Of a stretch of 24,397 nucleotides of DNA, positions 7,015 to 17,800 are shown one piece after another. The position numbers were made by a program, and so were the translations under genes. This DNA is from JBPESN01 sp051710625 (GTDB lineage Bacteria > Pseudomonadota > Gammaproteobacteria > Enterobacterales > Enterobacteriaceae), in the NCBI RefSeq assembly GCF_051710625.1, contig NZ_JBPESN010000035.1, positions 1 to 24,397 on the forward strand, given 5' to 3'. The notes under the pieces were generated by a model that had not been told where the DNA came from, searched no databases, and saw only the letters and a program-made list of their open reading frames with translations. How positions within the stretch are numbered: the first letter of the stretch is position 1; each line of letters opens with the position of its first letter.

Positions 7015-8397
7015 ATGGAGTTTGATCCCGCTCACATGTCTACCCCCCCCTCCTCTCTGATTTTTACCGTCAGCCGCCTGAATAAAACGGTTCGCGAACT
7101 GCTGGAAGGCGAGATGGGGCAGATTTGGCTGACGGGCGAGATCTCCAATTTTTCCCAGCCCGCATCGGGCCATTGGTATTTCACCCTGAAGGATGATCGC
7201 GCCCAGGTGCGCTGCGCGATGTTTCGCAATACCAATCGCCGTACAACCTTTGCGCCGCGTAACGGTCAGCAGGTGCTGGTGCGCGCTTCCCTTACACTTT
7301 ATGAGCCGCGCGGCGATTATCAGCTCATCGCCGAAAGCATGCAGCCGGCCGGCGACGGCTTGCTGCAACAGCAGTTCGAGCAGCTCAAGCAGCAATTAAG
7401 CGACGAGGGGCTGTTCAGTCAGCAATTCAAGCAGCCGCTGCCTAGTCCGGCCCGCCGCGTGGGGGTGATTACCTCTGCCAGCGGTGCGGCGTTGCATGAT
7501 ATTTTGCAGGTGTTGCAACGCCGTGACCCGTCGCTGCCGGTGGTGATTTATTCCACCACGGTGCAAGGACAGGAAGCGCCGGCCCAGATTGTGCGCGCTA
7601 TCAAAGCCGCCAACCGGCGCGCTGAGTGCGATGTGTTAATCGTCGGTCGCGGGGGCGGTTCGCTGGAGGATCTCGCCAGCTTCAACGATAAACGGGTAGC
7701 ACGGGCGATTTTCGCCAGCCGCCTGCCGGTGGTCAGCGCCGTCGGGCATGAAACCGATGTGACTATCACCGATTTTGTCGCCGATTTGCGCGCGCCAACA
7801 CCTTCGGCGGCCGCCGAGCTGGTGAGCCGCAATCAGCTGGAGCTATTGCGGCAACTTCAGTCGCAACAGCAGCGGCTGGAAATGGCGATGGATTATTTGC
7901 TCGCGCAGCGCCAGCAGCGATACAGCCGTTTGCAGCACCGCCTGCAGCAGCAGCATCCCCAACTGCGGCTCGCCCGCCAGCACACCGCGCTGATGACCCT
8001 GCGCCGCCGCCTTGACGATGGCGTACAGGGGCAGTTGCGCCAGGCCCAGCGCCGTCGCAACTCTGTGCGACAGCGTCTGGTACAGCAGGCGCCCGCGGCG
8101 CGCATCAACCGGGCGCAGCAGCGTTTGCAGGGGTTGCGCTACCAATTGAGCCAGGGGATAAGCCTGCGGGTAAACCGGCAAAATAATGCCTTTGTCGCGC
8201 TCTGCTCCCGACTGGAGGGCGTGAGTCCGCTGAAAACGCTGGCACGGGGGTTTAGCGTCACGACAGATAGCCACGGCGCGGTAGTGAAGCAAACCCGTCA
8301 GCTAAGCGCCGGTGATCGTTTGACGACCCGGCTGAGTGATGGCTGGGTAGAGAGTCAGGTTACCGAGATAACATGTCGGCCGGCGAGGCGCCCGTGA
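7015..8397 (+). CDS. xseA: Exodeoxyribonuclease VII large subunit
   Basis: XseA with several XseB small subunits forms exonuclease VII, which degrades single-stranded DNA from both ends. The 460-aa frame is of normal length. It shows an N-terminal OB-fold (IFTVSRLNKTVRELLEGEMG through GHWYFTLKDDRAQVRCAMF), then the catalytic region with RRVGVITSASGAALHDILQV, VLIVGRGGGSLEDLASFNDK, VVSAVGHETDVTITDFVADL and RAPTPSAAAELVSRN. A long Gln/Arg-rich coiled-coil section follows, then the C-terminal ARGFSVTTDSHG segment. The start at 7015 is chosen for AAGG 7 bases upstream; ATG at 7036 is an alternative with no well-placed ribosome site. It is divergent from guaB, as in other enterobacteria. No disruption is seen. 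Confidence 0.95.
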   Translation: MEFDPAHMSTPPSSLIFTVSRLNKTVRELLEGEMGQIWLTGEISNFSQPASGHWYFTLKDDRAQVRCAMFRNTNRRTTFAPRNGQQVLVRASLTLYEPRGDYQLIAESMQPAGDGLLQQQFEQLKQQLSDEGLFSQQFKQPLPSPARRVGVITSASGAALHDILQVLQRRDPSLPVVIYSTTVQGQEAPAQIVRAIKAANRRAECDVLIVGRGGGSLEDLASFNDKRVARAIFASRLPVVSAVGHETDVTITDFVADLRAPTPSAAAELVSRNQLELLRQLQSQQQRLEMAMDYLLAQRQQRYSRLQHRLQQQHPQLRLARQHTALMTLRRRLDDGVQGQLRQAQRRRNSVRQRLVQQAPAARINRAQQRLQGLRYQLSQGISLRVNRQNNAFVALCSRLEGVSPLKTLARGFSVTTDSHGAVVKQTRQLSAGDRLTTRLSDGWVESQVTEITCRPARRP

Positions 8398-8626
8398 CGC
8401 TCAAAAAACTAATGTTATGGCAGACGCCTGCTCATGACCGCTCATGCCGCCTTGCCTCGGCTAACGGCGGTGGATGACCGCACGAACGACGCGCCATCCG
8501 CACGTCGCATGGCCGTTCGCATCCTCGCCGTCAGATCACCCCACGCGACTTTCACGCCCGCATGCGCCGTCGCGCCACGACACACGGCACCGTACGCCAA
8601 CAGGGGCGTACCCGGCGCTGTGTCCG

Positions 8627-9841
8627 TCAAGAGTCCTGCGCTGGGCGGGATGCGGCCTTGCGGCACAGTTGGTTATAAAGCCCGCGCCGACTGCCAGCAA
8701 TAGACATAGAGAGGTGGGAAAAACCGGACGCATACCTAAATGGCCGCCTATCACGCCGCCCAATAACGGTCCCGTAACCTGGCCGACGTACTGCGCGGAT
8801 GTCGACAGGCCCAGCACGCTGCCGTGCCCGCTCGGGCGGTACGGTATGGCGAGCCACGCTGGCGATACAGGGCAACAGCCCGCCCAATGCCAGCCCCATA
8901 CAAAAACGCAGCGCCACCAATTGCCAGCCGGCGGTGGCGAACGCCTGAGGAACCAGCACTACTGCCGCCACCAGCAAACAGCCGATAATGACTCGCCAAT
9001 GGCCGACCTTGTCCGCCAGCCGGCCGAGCCGCGAGACCGATAAGATGCTGGCCGGCGCCGCGGCCGTCATCACCAGCCCGGCGACAAATGTCACCTGCTG
9101 ACCAAATACCAGTTGCGCGACATAAAGCGTGATAATTGCCTCAATAAACATATTCGCCAGCATCAGCAAGGTACCGGTGATAAGCATCGCTATCACCGGC
9201 AGATTGCGCCAGGGACTGACGACGGGCGATGTCACCGCAGCAGTCTTCCAGGGGCCAGTGCCGGGTACCTCTTTGAGCAGTACCACCGTAGCCAGAAAAG
9301 CGATAAATATGGTGCCGCCGGCTAAGATGAATGTGCCGCGGATACCGCCGATCAGCGGCCCCACCAGATTGCCCGCCATAATGCCGGAGGATAGCGTGCC
9401 CAATGCCTATCTTGTGCGCCCCTTTGGCGTCTGGGTGGCAACCAGGATAATAGATCCGGAGGCATATATCCGCCTAGCAGCCCGGCCAACAAGCGCAGCG
9501 CCACCAGTTACCAGACGCTTTGCGCCATGCCGAGCAGTGTCATTGCCACCCGCCATGCCGAGACTGGCCCGGATAAACATCAGCTTGCGGCCGTAACGGT
9601 CGCCCAAACGTCCCCAAAGCGGCGCGGTCAGAGCGGCGGTGAAGAAGGCGGCGCCATAGGCAATCCCCGACCACTCGCTTATCGCTGCATGTCCGGTAAC
9701 GCCCAGTTGCTCAACGTAAAGGGGCAAAAACGGCAGTAGTAGCGCCATCGCCACGATAGTGGTAAAAAAGCCAAACACACATACGACTAAATTGTGCCGC
9801 CAATAATTATTATCATCAGGCGCAAAACTACCGTTTTGCAT
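8627..9841 (-). pseudogene. MFS drug-efflux-type transporter (MdtG-like), pseudogene
   Basis: The start MQNGSFAPDDNNYWRHNLVV, then FLPLYVEQLGVTGHAAISEW and GRLGDRYGRKLMFIRASLGM, follows the MdtG branch of 12-helix proton antiporters, with the GRLGDRYGRK loop 2-3 signature. An extra G after SLGMA (near 9555) shifts the frame. In the shifted frame the helix LLGMAQSVW is followed by TAA, then LVALRLLAGLLGGYMPP. Near 9406 ILVATQTPKGRTR ends in TAG where relatives have Trp before ALGTLS. The second half (GTLSSGIMAGNLVGPLIGGI to MGLALGGLLPCIASVA) is open, but a further shift near 8825 moves the last helices (GLSTSAQYVGQVTGPLLGGV) to another frame. The exact end is uncertain. The symbol mdtG is possible but not assigned. 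Confidence 0.75.
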
Positions 9842-9935
9842 CAGACCAATCCTTCATCGCGGGTTAGAAATGAAAAGCATTTGTGTACTCATGCGTCAGT
9901 GGAGCCGGCCGTGCAGATAAGGATTTATCGCTGGG

Positions 9936-10424
9936 CTAGGCTAGCGACAGATGGGAAAAGAGAGTGTCGACCGCCATCAAGGGAAAAGCGGCGGCCAGGG
10001 CGTCGCGCGTTACGGCGCTGAAGCCCTGCTTGCGGTAAAAATGTTGGGCAGAAATAAACTGGGCGGTGGTGCCAAGATAAATATCGCTGATGCGATGTGT
10101 CTGGGCATGGGCGCGTGCATATACCAATATGCCCCGCCGCCACCAGCAACGGCGCGCCACGGTAGCCCTGTTTTACGAACATTTTGCGTAATGCGTCCTC
10201 TGGCCGCCGCCGATATCTTTCAGACCAACGGTGCCAACCACTTCCCCCCGGTGGCAGGCTACTCAAAAACCGCCGCTACTGGTTTGGTAAAAACCGCGGA
10301 TGTCCTGCAAGTCAGGCTGGACGGCGGCATTGATGGTGATACCAAACTCCTGCTGCTGGATAGGCAAAACGATGGCCGCTACCACCTGCCTATCCCGTTC
10401 ACGGTAAAATCTAATGTCAATCAT
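9936..10424 (-). pseudogene. GNAT-family N-acetyltransferase, pseudogene
   Basis: From ATG at 10424 the frame reads MIDIRFYRERDRQVVAAIVL and then a GNAT-like core: SGGF (stop; probably Trp, TGG to TGA) VACHRGEVVGTVGLKDIGGG. A frameshift follows, and the acetyl-CoA-binding strand-loop appears as ALRKMFVKQGYRGAPLLVAA. A second shift returns to ARAHAQTHRISDIYLGTTAQ and FISAQHFYRKQGFSAVTRDA, the usual C-terminal GNAT motif, ending HLSLA before TAG at 9936. Substrate unknown. It lies upstream of the MFS pseudogene on the same strand. Confidence 0.7.
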
Positions 10425-10652
10425 GCGTCATTTCCTGGCATTTATAGGTCGTCAACCGACATCGTCCGCTCCTGTCGGCAGCGGCGCCGGAGTGTGAAGA
10501 CCTGGCGGGGCAACATTATCTTTCCTGTAGTAGTAAAGATCATATCAGCGGCCTGCCGATGAAAACAACTTTACTGCGCAGGTTTCATTGTTGCTCATCA
10601 TTATGAGATTCTAAATTTTTTTTGGCAGTATTTAAACCCGTAACTTTATTTT

Positions 10653-10668
10653 TATGCAGTGGATCACA
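10653..10668 (+). promoter_or_regulatory. Candidate CRP site upstream of mqo
   Basis: TATGC-AGTGGA-TCACA has a perfect right half (TCACA) and a 3-of-5 left half at the correct 6-base spacing of the CRP consensus TGTGA-N6-TCACA. It lies about 265 bases before the mqo start in AT-rich DNA. mqo is carbon-source regulated in E. coli, so a CRP site would make sense. One-site inspection only. Confidence 0.3.
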
Positions 10669-10859
10669 CTTAAAATCCTTGTTATAGCTTTAAAATAAGG
10701 ATGGTAAATTTTGGTTAATCATATGGTAACCATGAATTTATCACATGATTAATTTCAATACTTTATCAATCATTAGCATTCGTTACTGTTAGTCGTAGTT
10801 GCAGTAATTTTGTAGTTTACTTAACCGATAGTGACTAATAGAATCGAAGAGTATTAGCA

Positions 10860-10902
10860 GACGCCCTTTGGCGCCAACCCGAACGAAAACGGCCCGGGCG
10901 TC
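10860..10902 (+). promoter_or_regulatory. Foldable leader just upstream of mqo
   Basis: GACGCCC (10860-10866) pairs perfectly with GGGCGTC (10896-10902), enclosing a GC-rich loop that itself contains the palindrome GGCGCC. It sits about 30 bases before the mqo start and would lie in the 5' untranslated RNA if transcription begins in the AT-rich zone. It may affect translation or may be chance in GC-rich sequence. Confidence 0.3.
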
Positions 10903-10932
10903 GGCTTCGTTTTCTTAAACGAGATACTGCGC

Positions 10933-12552
10933 ATGAAAGAGCATTTTATCGCAGCCCTTGGCATGGCAATCTCTGAGTCAGCCAAACAGCATCAGATTGC
11001 GGATAAACCTCCGGTGGACATCATACTGATTGGCGGCGGAGTCATGAGCGCCACGCTGGGAACTTATCTGAAAGCGCTTGAGCCGGGCTGGAGCATTCAT
11101 ATGTATGAGCGTCTGGAAAAAACGGCAGAGGAAAGCTCCAACGGCTGGAACAATGCCGGCACCGGCCATGCCGCATTCTGCGAGCTGAACTACACCACGC
11201 TCAGCCCGGCGGGTTCGGTGGATATCTCTAAAGCGGTCACGGTGAACGAATCTTTTGAGATATCACGCCAGTTCTGGGCCTATCTGGTAAAGCAAAAAAT
11301 TCTCACCAATCCGCAAAGCTTTATCAATAATGTCCCGCATATGAGCTTCGTGTGGGGAGAAGACAATATCCGCTTTCTGCGCCAACGCTTCGATGCGCTG
11401 CAAACCAGCACGCTGTTCCGCGGCATGGAGTACTCTGAAAACCCGCAGCAGATCCGCGAATGGGCGCCGCTGGTCATGGATGGACGTGACACATTCCAAA
11501 AAGTGGCCGCCACCCGTATGGCTATGGGCACCGACGTGAATTTCGGTGAGATGACGCAGCAACTGCTGGCGGCGTTACAGCAGCACCCCCAGTTTTATTT
11601 GCATCTTCAGCATGACGTAGTGGATATCAAGCGCAACGCCGATCAAACCTGGAGCGTGCGTGTTGCCGATCACAGTAACGGCGGCCGACAGTCCACGGTG
11701 TGCGCCCGCCATGCCTTTATCGGCGGCGGCGGTGCGTCACTTACCCTGCTGCAAAAATCCGGCATTCCTGAGGTAAACGGCTATGCCGGCTTCCCGGTTG
11801 GCGGGCAATTTCTGGTCGCAACCAATCCCGAGGTGGTTGGCCATCATCACGCCAAAGTGTACGGTAAAGCGTCGGTAGGCGCGCCACCGATGTCGGTCCC
11901 GCATATCGATACCCGTATTCTTGAAGGCAAGCAGGCGCTACTGTTCGGTCCGTTTGCCACCTTTAGCAGCAAATTCCTCAAGCGTGGGTCCTGGCTGGAT
12001 TTGTTCCATTCGCTCACGCTGCAAAACCTATTGCCCATGCTGCGCGTCGGGCTGGATAACTTCGGACTGATACGCTACCTCATCGGCCAGTTGCTGATGT
12101 CGGATAAAGATCGCCTGAGTGCCCTGCGCGAATATTATCCCCAGGCTACGATGGCGGATTGGTCGCTGATTGAGTCTGGCCAGCGGGTGCAGGTGATCAA
12201 AAAAGATGCCGGCAAAGGCGGTATTTTGCAGTTCGGCACCGAAGTGGTCAGCTCGGCCGACGGCTCGCTGTCGGCGCTGCTTGGCGCTTCGCCCGGGGCC
12301 TCTACCGCGGCCCCCATCATGCTGGAGCTTTTGGCCTCGATGTTTAAAGAGCAGGTGATCACCGATACCTGGCAGCGAAAACTGAAAGAGATGGTTCCCT
12401 CCTACGGCCAGACGATTAACGGTAACCTCGCGCTGACCAATGAGATTCGTCGCTCGACCTCCGAGGTCCTGAGGCTGACCTATATCGAGGCTAAACCCAG
12501 GCCCGGCGAGCCGGCAGACGGCAACTGGGAAGGGCTGCAACAAGCAATGTAA
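10933..12552 (+). CDS. mqo: Malate:quinone oxidoreductase
   Basis: Mqo is a peripheral membrane FAD enzyme that oxidises malate to oxaloacetate and passes electrons to quinone, bypassing NAD-dependent malate dehydrogenase. The frame is 539 aa, near the family norm. It has the FAD-binding GxGxxG-type motif VDIILIGGGVMSATLGTYL (residues 28-46), the signatures ERLEKTAEESSNGWNNAGTG and FINNVPHMSFVWGEDNIRFL, and the C-terminal FAD-contact block LLGASPGASTAAPIMLELL. FGPFATFSSKFLKRGS and VGLDNFGLIRYLI are also typical. No stop or shift is found across the whole length, so it appears functional. The next gene starts 4 bases after its stop, suggesting cotranscription. Confidence 0.96.
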   Translation: MKEHFIAALGMAISESAKQHQIADKPPVDIILIGGGVMSATLGTYLKALEPGWSIHMYERLEKTAEESSNGWNNAGTGHAAFCELNYTTLSPAGSVDISKAVTVNESFEISRQFWAYLVKQKILTNPQSFINNVPHMSFVWGEDNIRFLRQRFDALQTSTLFRGMEYSENPQQIREWAPLVMDGRDTFQKVAATRMAMGTDVNFGEMTQQLLAALQQHPQFYLHLQHDVVDIKRNADQTWSVRVADHSNGGRQSTVCARHAFIGGGGASLTLLQKSGIPEVNGYAGFPVGGQFLVATNPEVVGHHHAKVYGKASVGAPPMSVPHIDTRILEGKQALLFGPFATFSSKFLKRGSWLDLFHSLTLQNLLPMLRVGLDNFGLIRYLIGQLLMSDKDRLSALREYYPQATMADWSLIESGQRVQVIKKDAGKGGILQFGTEVVSSADGSLSALLGASPGASTAAPIMLELLASMFKEQVITDTWQRKLKEMVPSYGQTINGNLALTNEIRRSTSEVLRLTYIEAKPRPGEPADGNWEGLQQAM

Positions 12553-12556
12553 GCCG

Positions 12557-13463
12557 ATGAATTTCGCGCTGTGGTATCAGCGCTTCGGGCTGGCCGAAGC
12601 GGTATTGTCGCTGGAGAGCACCCCGCTCGTCCCTCCCACCGCGGGCCAGGTGCAGGTAAAGATGATAGCTGCACCGATCAATCCCTCTGATGTTATCCCA
12701 ATTACCGGCGCCTATGCGCATCGGGTCAGCCCGCCTCGGGTCGCGGGCTATGAGGGGCTTGGCCGAGTGGTCATTACCTCTGACGCCCTGCTTTTCAGCC
12801 TGGGTCAGCGCGTTCTGCCGCTGCGAGGCGACGGCACCTGGCAACAGTGGCTGAATTGCACCGGACAATGGCTGGTGCCGGTGCCGGAAGATATTGCGGA
12901 CGACATTGCGCTACGCGGCCATATCAATCTGTTGGCCACACGGCTGATGCTGCGGCGCTAGCCGGTACGGAACCAACAGATAATACTGACCGCGGCAGGC
13001 GCAGATTGCGCACGGCTTTTAGGGCAATGGGCACTGGCAAGGTGGGGCGCGGCAGGTGATAGGCCTACACCTGCGCCCCACAGCACGCGCCACGCCTGAG
13101 CTGGTTGGGCATACAGCCCCGCTGGCAATGCACCGTGAAAGCGAGATCCTGCGGCTGGCGGCCCAGAGCAGTCTGGTGTTCGACGCCGTGGGGGCGTCTT
13201 GGCGGCGCATTGCTTACGGCACTGCGCCCTTCCGCAACGCTGATAAGCTATAGTTTACTTTCGGGACACCCGCTTTCCGTGACGCCCGGCGTGGCGATGC
13301 CGCAGCGATTTCATCTGCGCGACGCGCAGGCCGGGATGCCGGCTGCTGACTGGCAAGAAGCATTTGCGACGCTCTGGCCCTTGCTGCGCCCTGCGCAGCT
13401 GTCGCCGCTGGCGCTTTTTACCAATCTGGACGAGCCGTCAAACTGCTGCTGTGGTTAGCCTAG
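12557..13463 (+). pseudogene. MDR-family (zinc-free quinone/enoyl reductase-like) oxidoreductase, pseudogene
   Basis: The start MNFALWYQRFGLAEAVLSLE leads to the GroES-like part of the MDR superfamily: VKMIAAPINPSDVIPITGAY, PRVAGYEGLGRVV, and PVPEDIADDIALRGHINLLA. No zinc-ligand motif (GHE) is seen, so it is of the quinone-reductase or 2-enoyl thioester reductase type. A TAG at 12959 interrupts LRR-PVRNQQIILTAAG. The NAD(P)-binding strand TAAGADCARLLGQWAL follows, then frameshifts near 13040 (RQVIGLHLRPTARATPE in another frame), near 13190 (GGALLTALRPSATLISYSLL) and near 13430, after which RAVKLLLWLA ends at TAG 13461. Substrate unknown. It follows mqo by 4 bases. Confidence 0.75.
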
Positions 13464-13502
13464 TGTCGTCCACTCAACAGCGGGCATACGAGGGGATCTG
13501 CC

Positions 13503-14584
13503 TCAACGCGTTAACAACGCCGCTATTCGCTGCAGCTCGTCGGCCAGCAGACCCGGGCTCGGCTTACCGTCCGGCGGCGCGGCGGTGGAATGGCGGGTCA
13601 CCAGGTGTGTGGGGAGCATAATTAACTGCCCTTCCGCGCCGCCACCCTGGCCTAACTGAGCCAGCAGCCGGTTCACCCCCTGCCTGCCTCAGCCGGTTGA
13701 AATTCTGTGAAACGGTGGTCAACACCGGCAGGAAGTAGGCGCTGTCCTCGGTATCATCATAGCCTATCACCGAAGCGTGCTCCGGCACCGCCAACAGCTG
13801 CTGATGCAACGCGCTAATCGCACTGAGGGCCATCTGATCGTTGGCGACCAATACGGCGCTGAATGACGCTTGCGCCTTGAGCATTGTGACCATACGGTGA
13901 AAACCGCTGGCGGCGCTCCAGTCGCCCTGAACTGACGCCATCGGCTGCAGATGATACCCGGCAAGCGCCCGTTGCCAGCTGTCGAGGCGCAGGCGGGTAG
14001 AGACAGAATCTTGCGGACCTGCCAGCAGCGCAAAATGTTGATGGCCCAGGCGATAAAGATGATCAACGCTTGCGGGCGTGCCGTCGCCAGGATTAAACAT
14101 GACGTGAAACACGCCGGCATCCGGCGGAACATCTAGGAACAAGCACACGAGTTTGGGATTATCGGAAACGATTGCCGCAACGCTCTCCGCCGCCAGCGGC
14201 AAATTGATGATAACCTCCTCCACCCGCTGCGCCTTCAGCTCATTTAGCGCGTCCTGCAGTCCAATTTCGTGCTGTGAGTCAGCCATGGCAATCAGCACAG
14301 AAAACCTGCGCTGACCGGCGACGCCCTTGATGGCGGAAGCGATTTGCGACGGCGCATGGAACCCGAGCGAGGCAGTGATGAGCCCCAGGGTACAGCCCCG
14401 CTTACCGGCCAGCTGCTGGGCCATCCGGTTGGGCACATAATTCAGCGTTCTAATGGCCTCGTTGAACCCGTGCGTGCGTCGCGTCCACCACGTGCGCCGA
14501 TTCATTCAAGACCCGGGAAACCGTCTGATAAGAAACGCCGGCATGGCGGGCGACATCGTCAAGGGTGGCGTTCTTGTGCTTCAC
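13503..14584 (-). pseudogene. lacI: LacI, lactose operon repressor, frameshifted
   Basis: From GTG at 14584 (AGGA 8 bases upstream) it reads VKHKNATLDDVARHAGVSYQ then TVSRVLNESAHVV, the LacI helix-turn-helix with the YQTVSRV recognition helix. A shift near 14475 is followed by NEAIRTLNYVPNRMAQQLAG, the LacI hinge, and the sugar-binding core (GLITASLGFHAPSQIASAIK, LFLDVPPDAGVF, ALLAGPQDSVSTRLRLDSWQ, GDWSAASGF, VLVANDQMALSAISAL, GYDDTEDSAYFLPVLTTVSQ). This resembles E. coli LacI rather than other family members. A second shift near 13690 moves the tail (VNRLLAQLGQGGGAEGQLIM, then LADELQRIAALLTR) to another frame, ending at TGA 13503. Total length equals about 360 codons, as in LacI. It is divergent from lacZ. 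Confidence 0.88.
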
Positions 14585-14875
14585 AATGTTGTTCCTGCAG
14601 CAAACTTATATAGGGCTAAATCGTATTCTCTTTACATTATAAATCAAACCACGGCAAACGCTAAGCGGAGTAAAAAAGTGGTACGCTCACATACTCCATA
14701 ATTGTGATGCATTTCGCTTATTGGAACATATTTCACCGATTTTCTTTGAAAATGATCACCTTTACCTCGATTAATACTTGCGTAAAGCCACTGACAAGCC
14801 GTTAACTGCTGATAAAATATGATCGCATAACATCCCTCACTCTCGCTGATTTTTTTGCTAACTGTAAGGCAAATT
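14585..14875. promoter_or_regulatory. lacI-lacZ divergent control region with candidate CRP site
   Basis: This 291-base AT-rich gap separates the divergent lacI and lacZ. TGTGA-N6-TCGCT at 14703-14718 has one perfect CRP half and a 3-of-5 second half at correct spacing. TTGAAA at 14746 could be a -35 for lacZ, with AT-rich sequence (GATTAATACT) about 17 bases on. I could not find a sequence close to the E. coli lac operator; with LacI dead, the operator may also have drifted. The lacZ ribosome site TAAGG lies at 14865-14869. Confidence 0.4.
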
Positions 14876-17800
14876 ATGATCCACGCTGTTTATCATCCGC
14901 GGCCGGCGGCGCCTGCCGCCCTGTCTGACGTCCTGGCGCAGCAGGATTGGGAAAACACGGCGGTAACCCATTACGGCAAGTTGCCGTCCCATGCGCCATT
15001 TATGAACCACCGGGATAGCGACGTGGCACGCGCCGGCAGTGACTTCCCCCAGCCCCAGTTGCTGGATGGCGAATGGCAGTTCAGTTATTTCACCCAGCCG
15101 GAAGCGGTGCTGGAAAGCAGGCTGGTGCAGGATGAGGACGACGCCCGCACCATCAACGTCCCCGGTAATTGGCAGATGGCCGGCTACGATTGCTTTATCT
15201 ATACTAACGTTAAATACCCTTTTCCGGTTGACCCCCCCCCCGCGCGTGCCGGCGCCCAATCCCACCGACTGTTATACGGGGGCAACGTGCAGTTACCGGC
15301 CAACTAGTAGGCGGGCAGGCGCGCGGGCCGCACGCGCATTATCTTTCACAGCGTCAGCTCCGTCTTTTATGTCTGGCGCAATGGCCAATGGCTCGGGTAC
15401 TCCCAGGCCAGCCGCCTGCCGGCTGAATTCGATCTCACTGACGCCCTGCGTCCCGGCGCTAATCACTTACGTGTGCTGGTACTCCGTTGGAGCGACGGTA
15501 GCTATCTAGAAGATCAGGATATGTGGCGGATAAGCGGTATCTTCCGCTCGGTGGCGTTACGGCACAAACCTGATGCGACCTTCAGCGATATCCGCCTTGA
15601 TACCGCGCTGGATGCGCTGTTCAGCCATGGCGAATTGCAGGTGAGCGCATCTATCAGCTCCGCCCCAGACACGCTGGGGGAATATCGGGTACAGGTCGCG
15701 CTGTGGTGGCAGGATCAACTTGTCGCTGAACACGGCCAACCGCTGGGTACGGTGGCGGTCGACAAGCGCGGCGGCTATCCCGAACGGGCATGGCTTCGCG
15801 CGCCGGTCGCGGCGCCGCGGCTATGGAGCGCGGAAGATCCCGCCCTGTATCGCGTAGTCGTAGCGCTTTTGGACGATGAAGGCACGCTGATTGAAGCGGA
15901 AGCCTATGATGTGGGTTTCCGCCAGGTTTAGCGTGCGTGACGGGCTGCTACAGCTAAACGGCAAACCCCTGCTGATACGCGGCGTCAATCGCCATGAACA
16001 CCACCCGGCCAACGGCCAGATTATGGACGAGCAGACCATGGTGCAGGACATTCTTCTGATGAAGCAGAATAATTTTAATGCCGGGCGCTGTTCTCATTAT
16101 CCCAACACCCCCCTTTGGTTATCGTCTGTGCGACCGCTTCGGTCTTTACGTGGTGGACGAAGCCAATATCGAGATGCACGGCATGGAGCCCATAAGCCGT
16201 GCTTGGCGGACGACCCGGTTTGGCTTGCCGTCTTCAGCGAGCAGGTTAGCCGCATGGTGCAGTGCAACCGTCATCACGCCAGTATCATTATCTGGTCGCT
16301 CGGCAACGAAGCGGGCCATGGTGCCACTCACGATGCGTTATATCGCCGGGTCAAAACCCAGGACCCGTCGTGACCGGTACAATATGAGGGCGGCGGCGCC
16401 GATACCGCCGCCACCGATATTCTTTGCCTGATGTATGCGCGGGTCGAGAAGGATTTGCCCATCCTGGCGGTGCCGAAATGGGCTATCAAAAAATGGATAG
16501 GGCTGCCCGGCGAGCAGCGGCCGCTTATCCTGTGCGAATACGCCCACGCCATGGGTAACAGCCTCGGCGGCTTTGCCAATTATTGGCGGGCGTTCCGCCA
16601 ATATCCCCGCTTGCAGGGTGGGTTCATTTGGGATTGGGCCGACCAGGCGCTGGAGCAGCGCGATGAGCAGGGCACTTTCCATTGGGCCTACGGCGGTGAT
16701 TTCGGCGACACCCCCAACGATCGGCAATTTTGCCTTAACGGGCTGGTATTCCCCGATTGCACCCTCCATCCCGGCATGTATGAGGTGAAAAAACAGCAGC
16801 AATTCTTCCAATTCGCCCTGGTGGGCGCCGCCGGACTGCAAATAAGCGTTGAAAGCGAGTATCTGTTTCGCACCAGTGACAATGAAAACCTGATCTGGTG
16901 GCTAGAACTGGAAGGTAAGTTACTACACGGCGGCGAGCTACCGTTGCGGCTGACGCTGGGGGAACGCCGTATTCTTACTCTTGACCCACAATGGTCATCC
17001 CCTGCCCGAGCCGGCACGCTGACCCTGCAGGGTTACGTACAACAACCCGCGGCGACGCCCTGGTCGCCGGCCGGGCATATCAGCGCCTGGGAACACTGGC
17101 CGCGCCCGCGCCGCAGCAGGCACCCTCCGGCGATGTACCGAAGTTCCTTGAGACCGCCAGTGAGTTTATCATCACACATCAGACGCAGCGCTGGCGAGTC
17201 GACAAACGCAGCGGCTATCTGCAAGAGTGGCAGCAAGGGGAGCTTTCTCTGCTGCAAACGCCCTTGACCGACCAGTTTATCCGCGCACCGTTGGATAACG
17301 ATATCGGCATTAGCGAGGTGGACAGAATCGATCCCAATGCCTGGGTAGAACGCTGGCGGACCGCCGGTCTGTTCAGCCTTGAGCAGCGCTGTTTCACGAG
17401 CAGTTAAGCGACCGGGTCATCGTTCAGAGCGAAATGGGTTATTTCCATCACCAGACACTGCTAGTGCTCAGCCGCTGGCAATTAAGCTTTACCGCCGACG
17501 GTGCCCTGGTGACTGATATCGAGGTAGTGTGTTCGTCGCAACTGCCGCTGTTGCCCAGAGTCAGCGTCACCTGGCATATCAATAGCGAGGCGCTGGAGAT
17601 CGGCTGGCTGGGTGACGGCGCGCATGAAAACTATCCCGACCACCGCACCGCCGCGCGTTTCTTCCGCTGGCGGCGACCGCTGGCTGAAATGAGCACCCCG
17701 TATATTCTTTCCCAGCGAAAACGGCATGCGCTGCTATAGCCGCGAACTCGACGTCGGCCCACTGCGTGTCACCGGCGCGTTCCATTTTTCGGTCAGCCCT

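Larger units (their letters stand above)
10425..10932. other. AT-rich mqo upstream region with no gene
   Basis: About 500 bases separate the GNAT remnant from mqo. The left part is featureless. From about 10590 to 10850 it is strongly AT-rich, as expected of a promoter region. The last 75 bases before mqo are GC-rich and can fold. I find no coding segment here. Confidence 0.6.

Noticed and set aside
8434..9043. Plus-strand open frames overlapping the MFS transporter end
   Set aside because: They are Arg/Pro/Thr-rich translations with no family likeness, opposite recognisable transporter helices.
12028..12543. A 171-codon minus-strand frame within mqo
   Set aside because: It is a shadow of the intact mqo frame in GC-rich DNA, with no motif.
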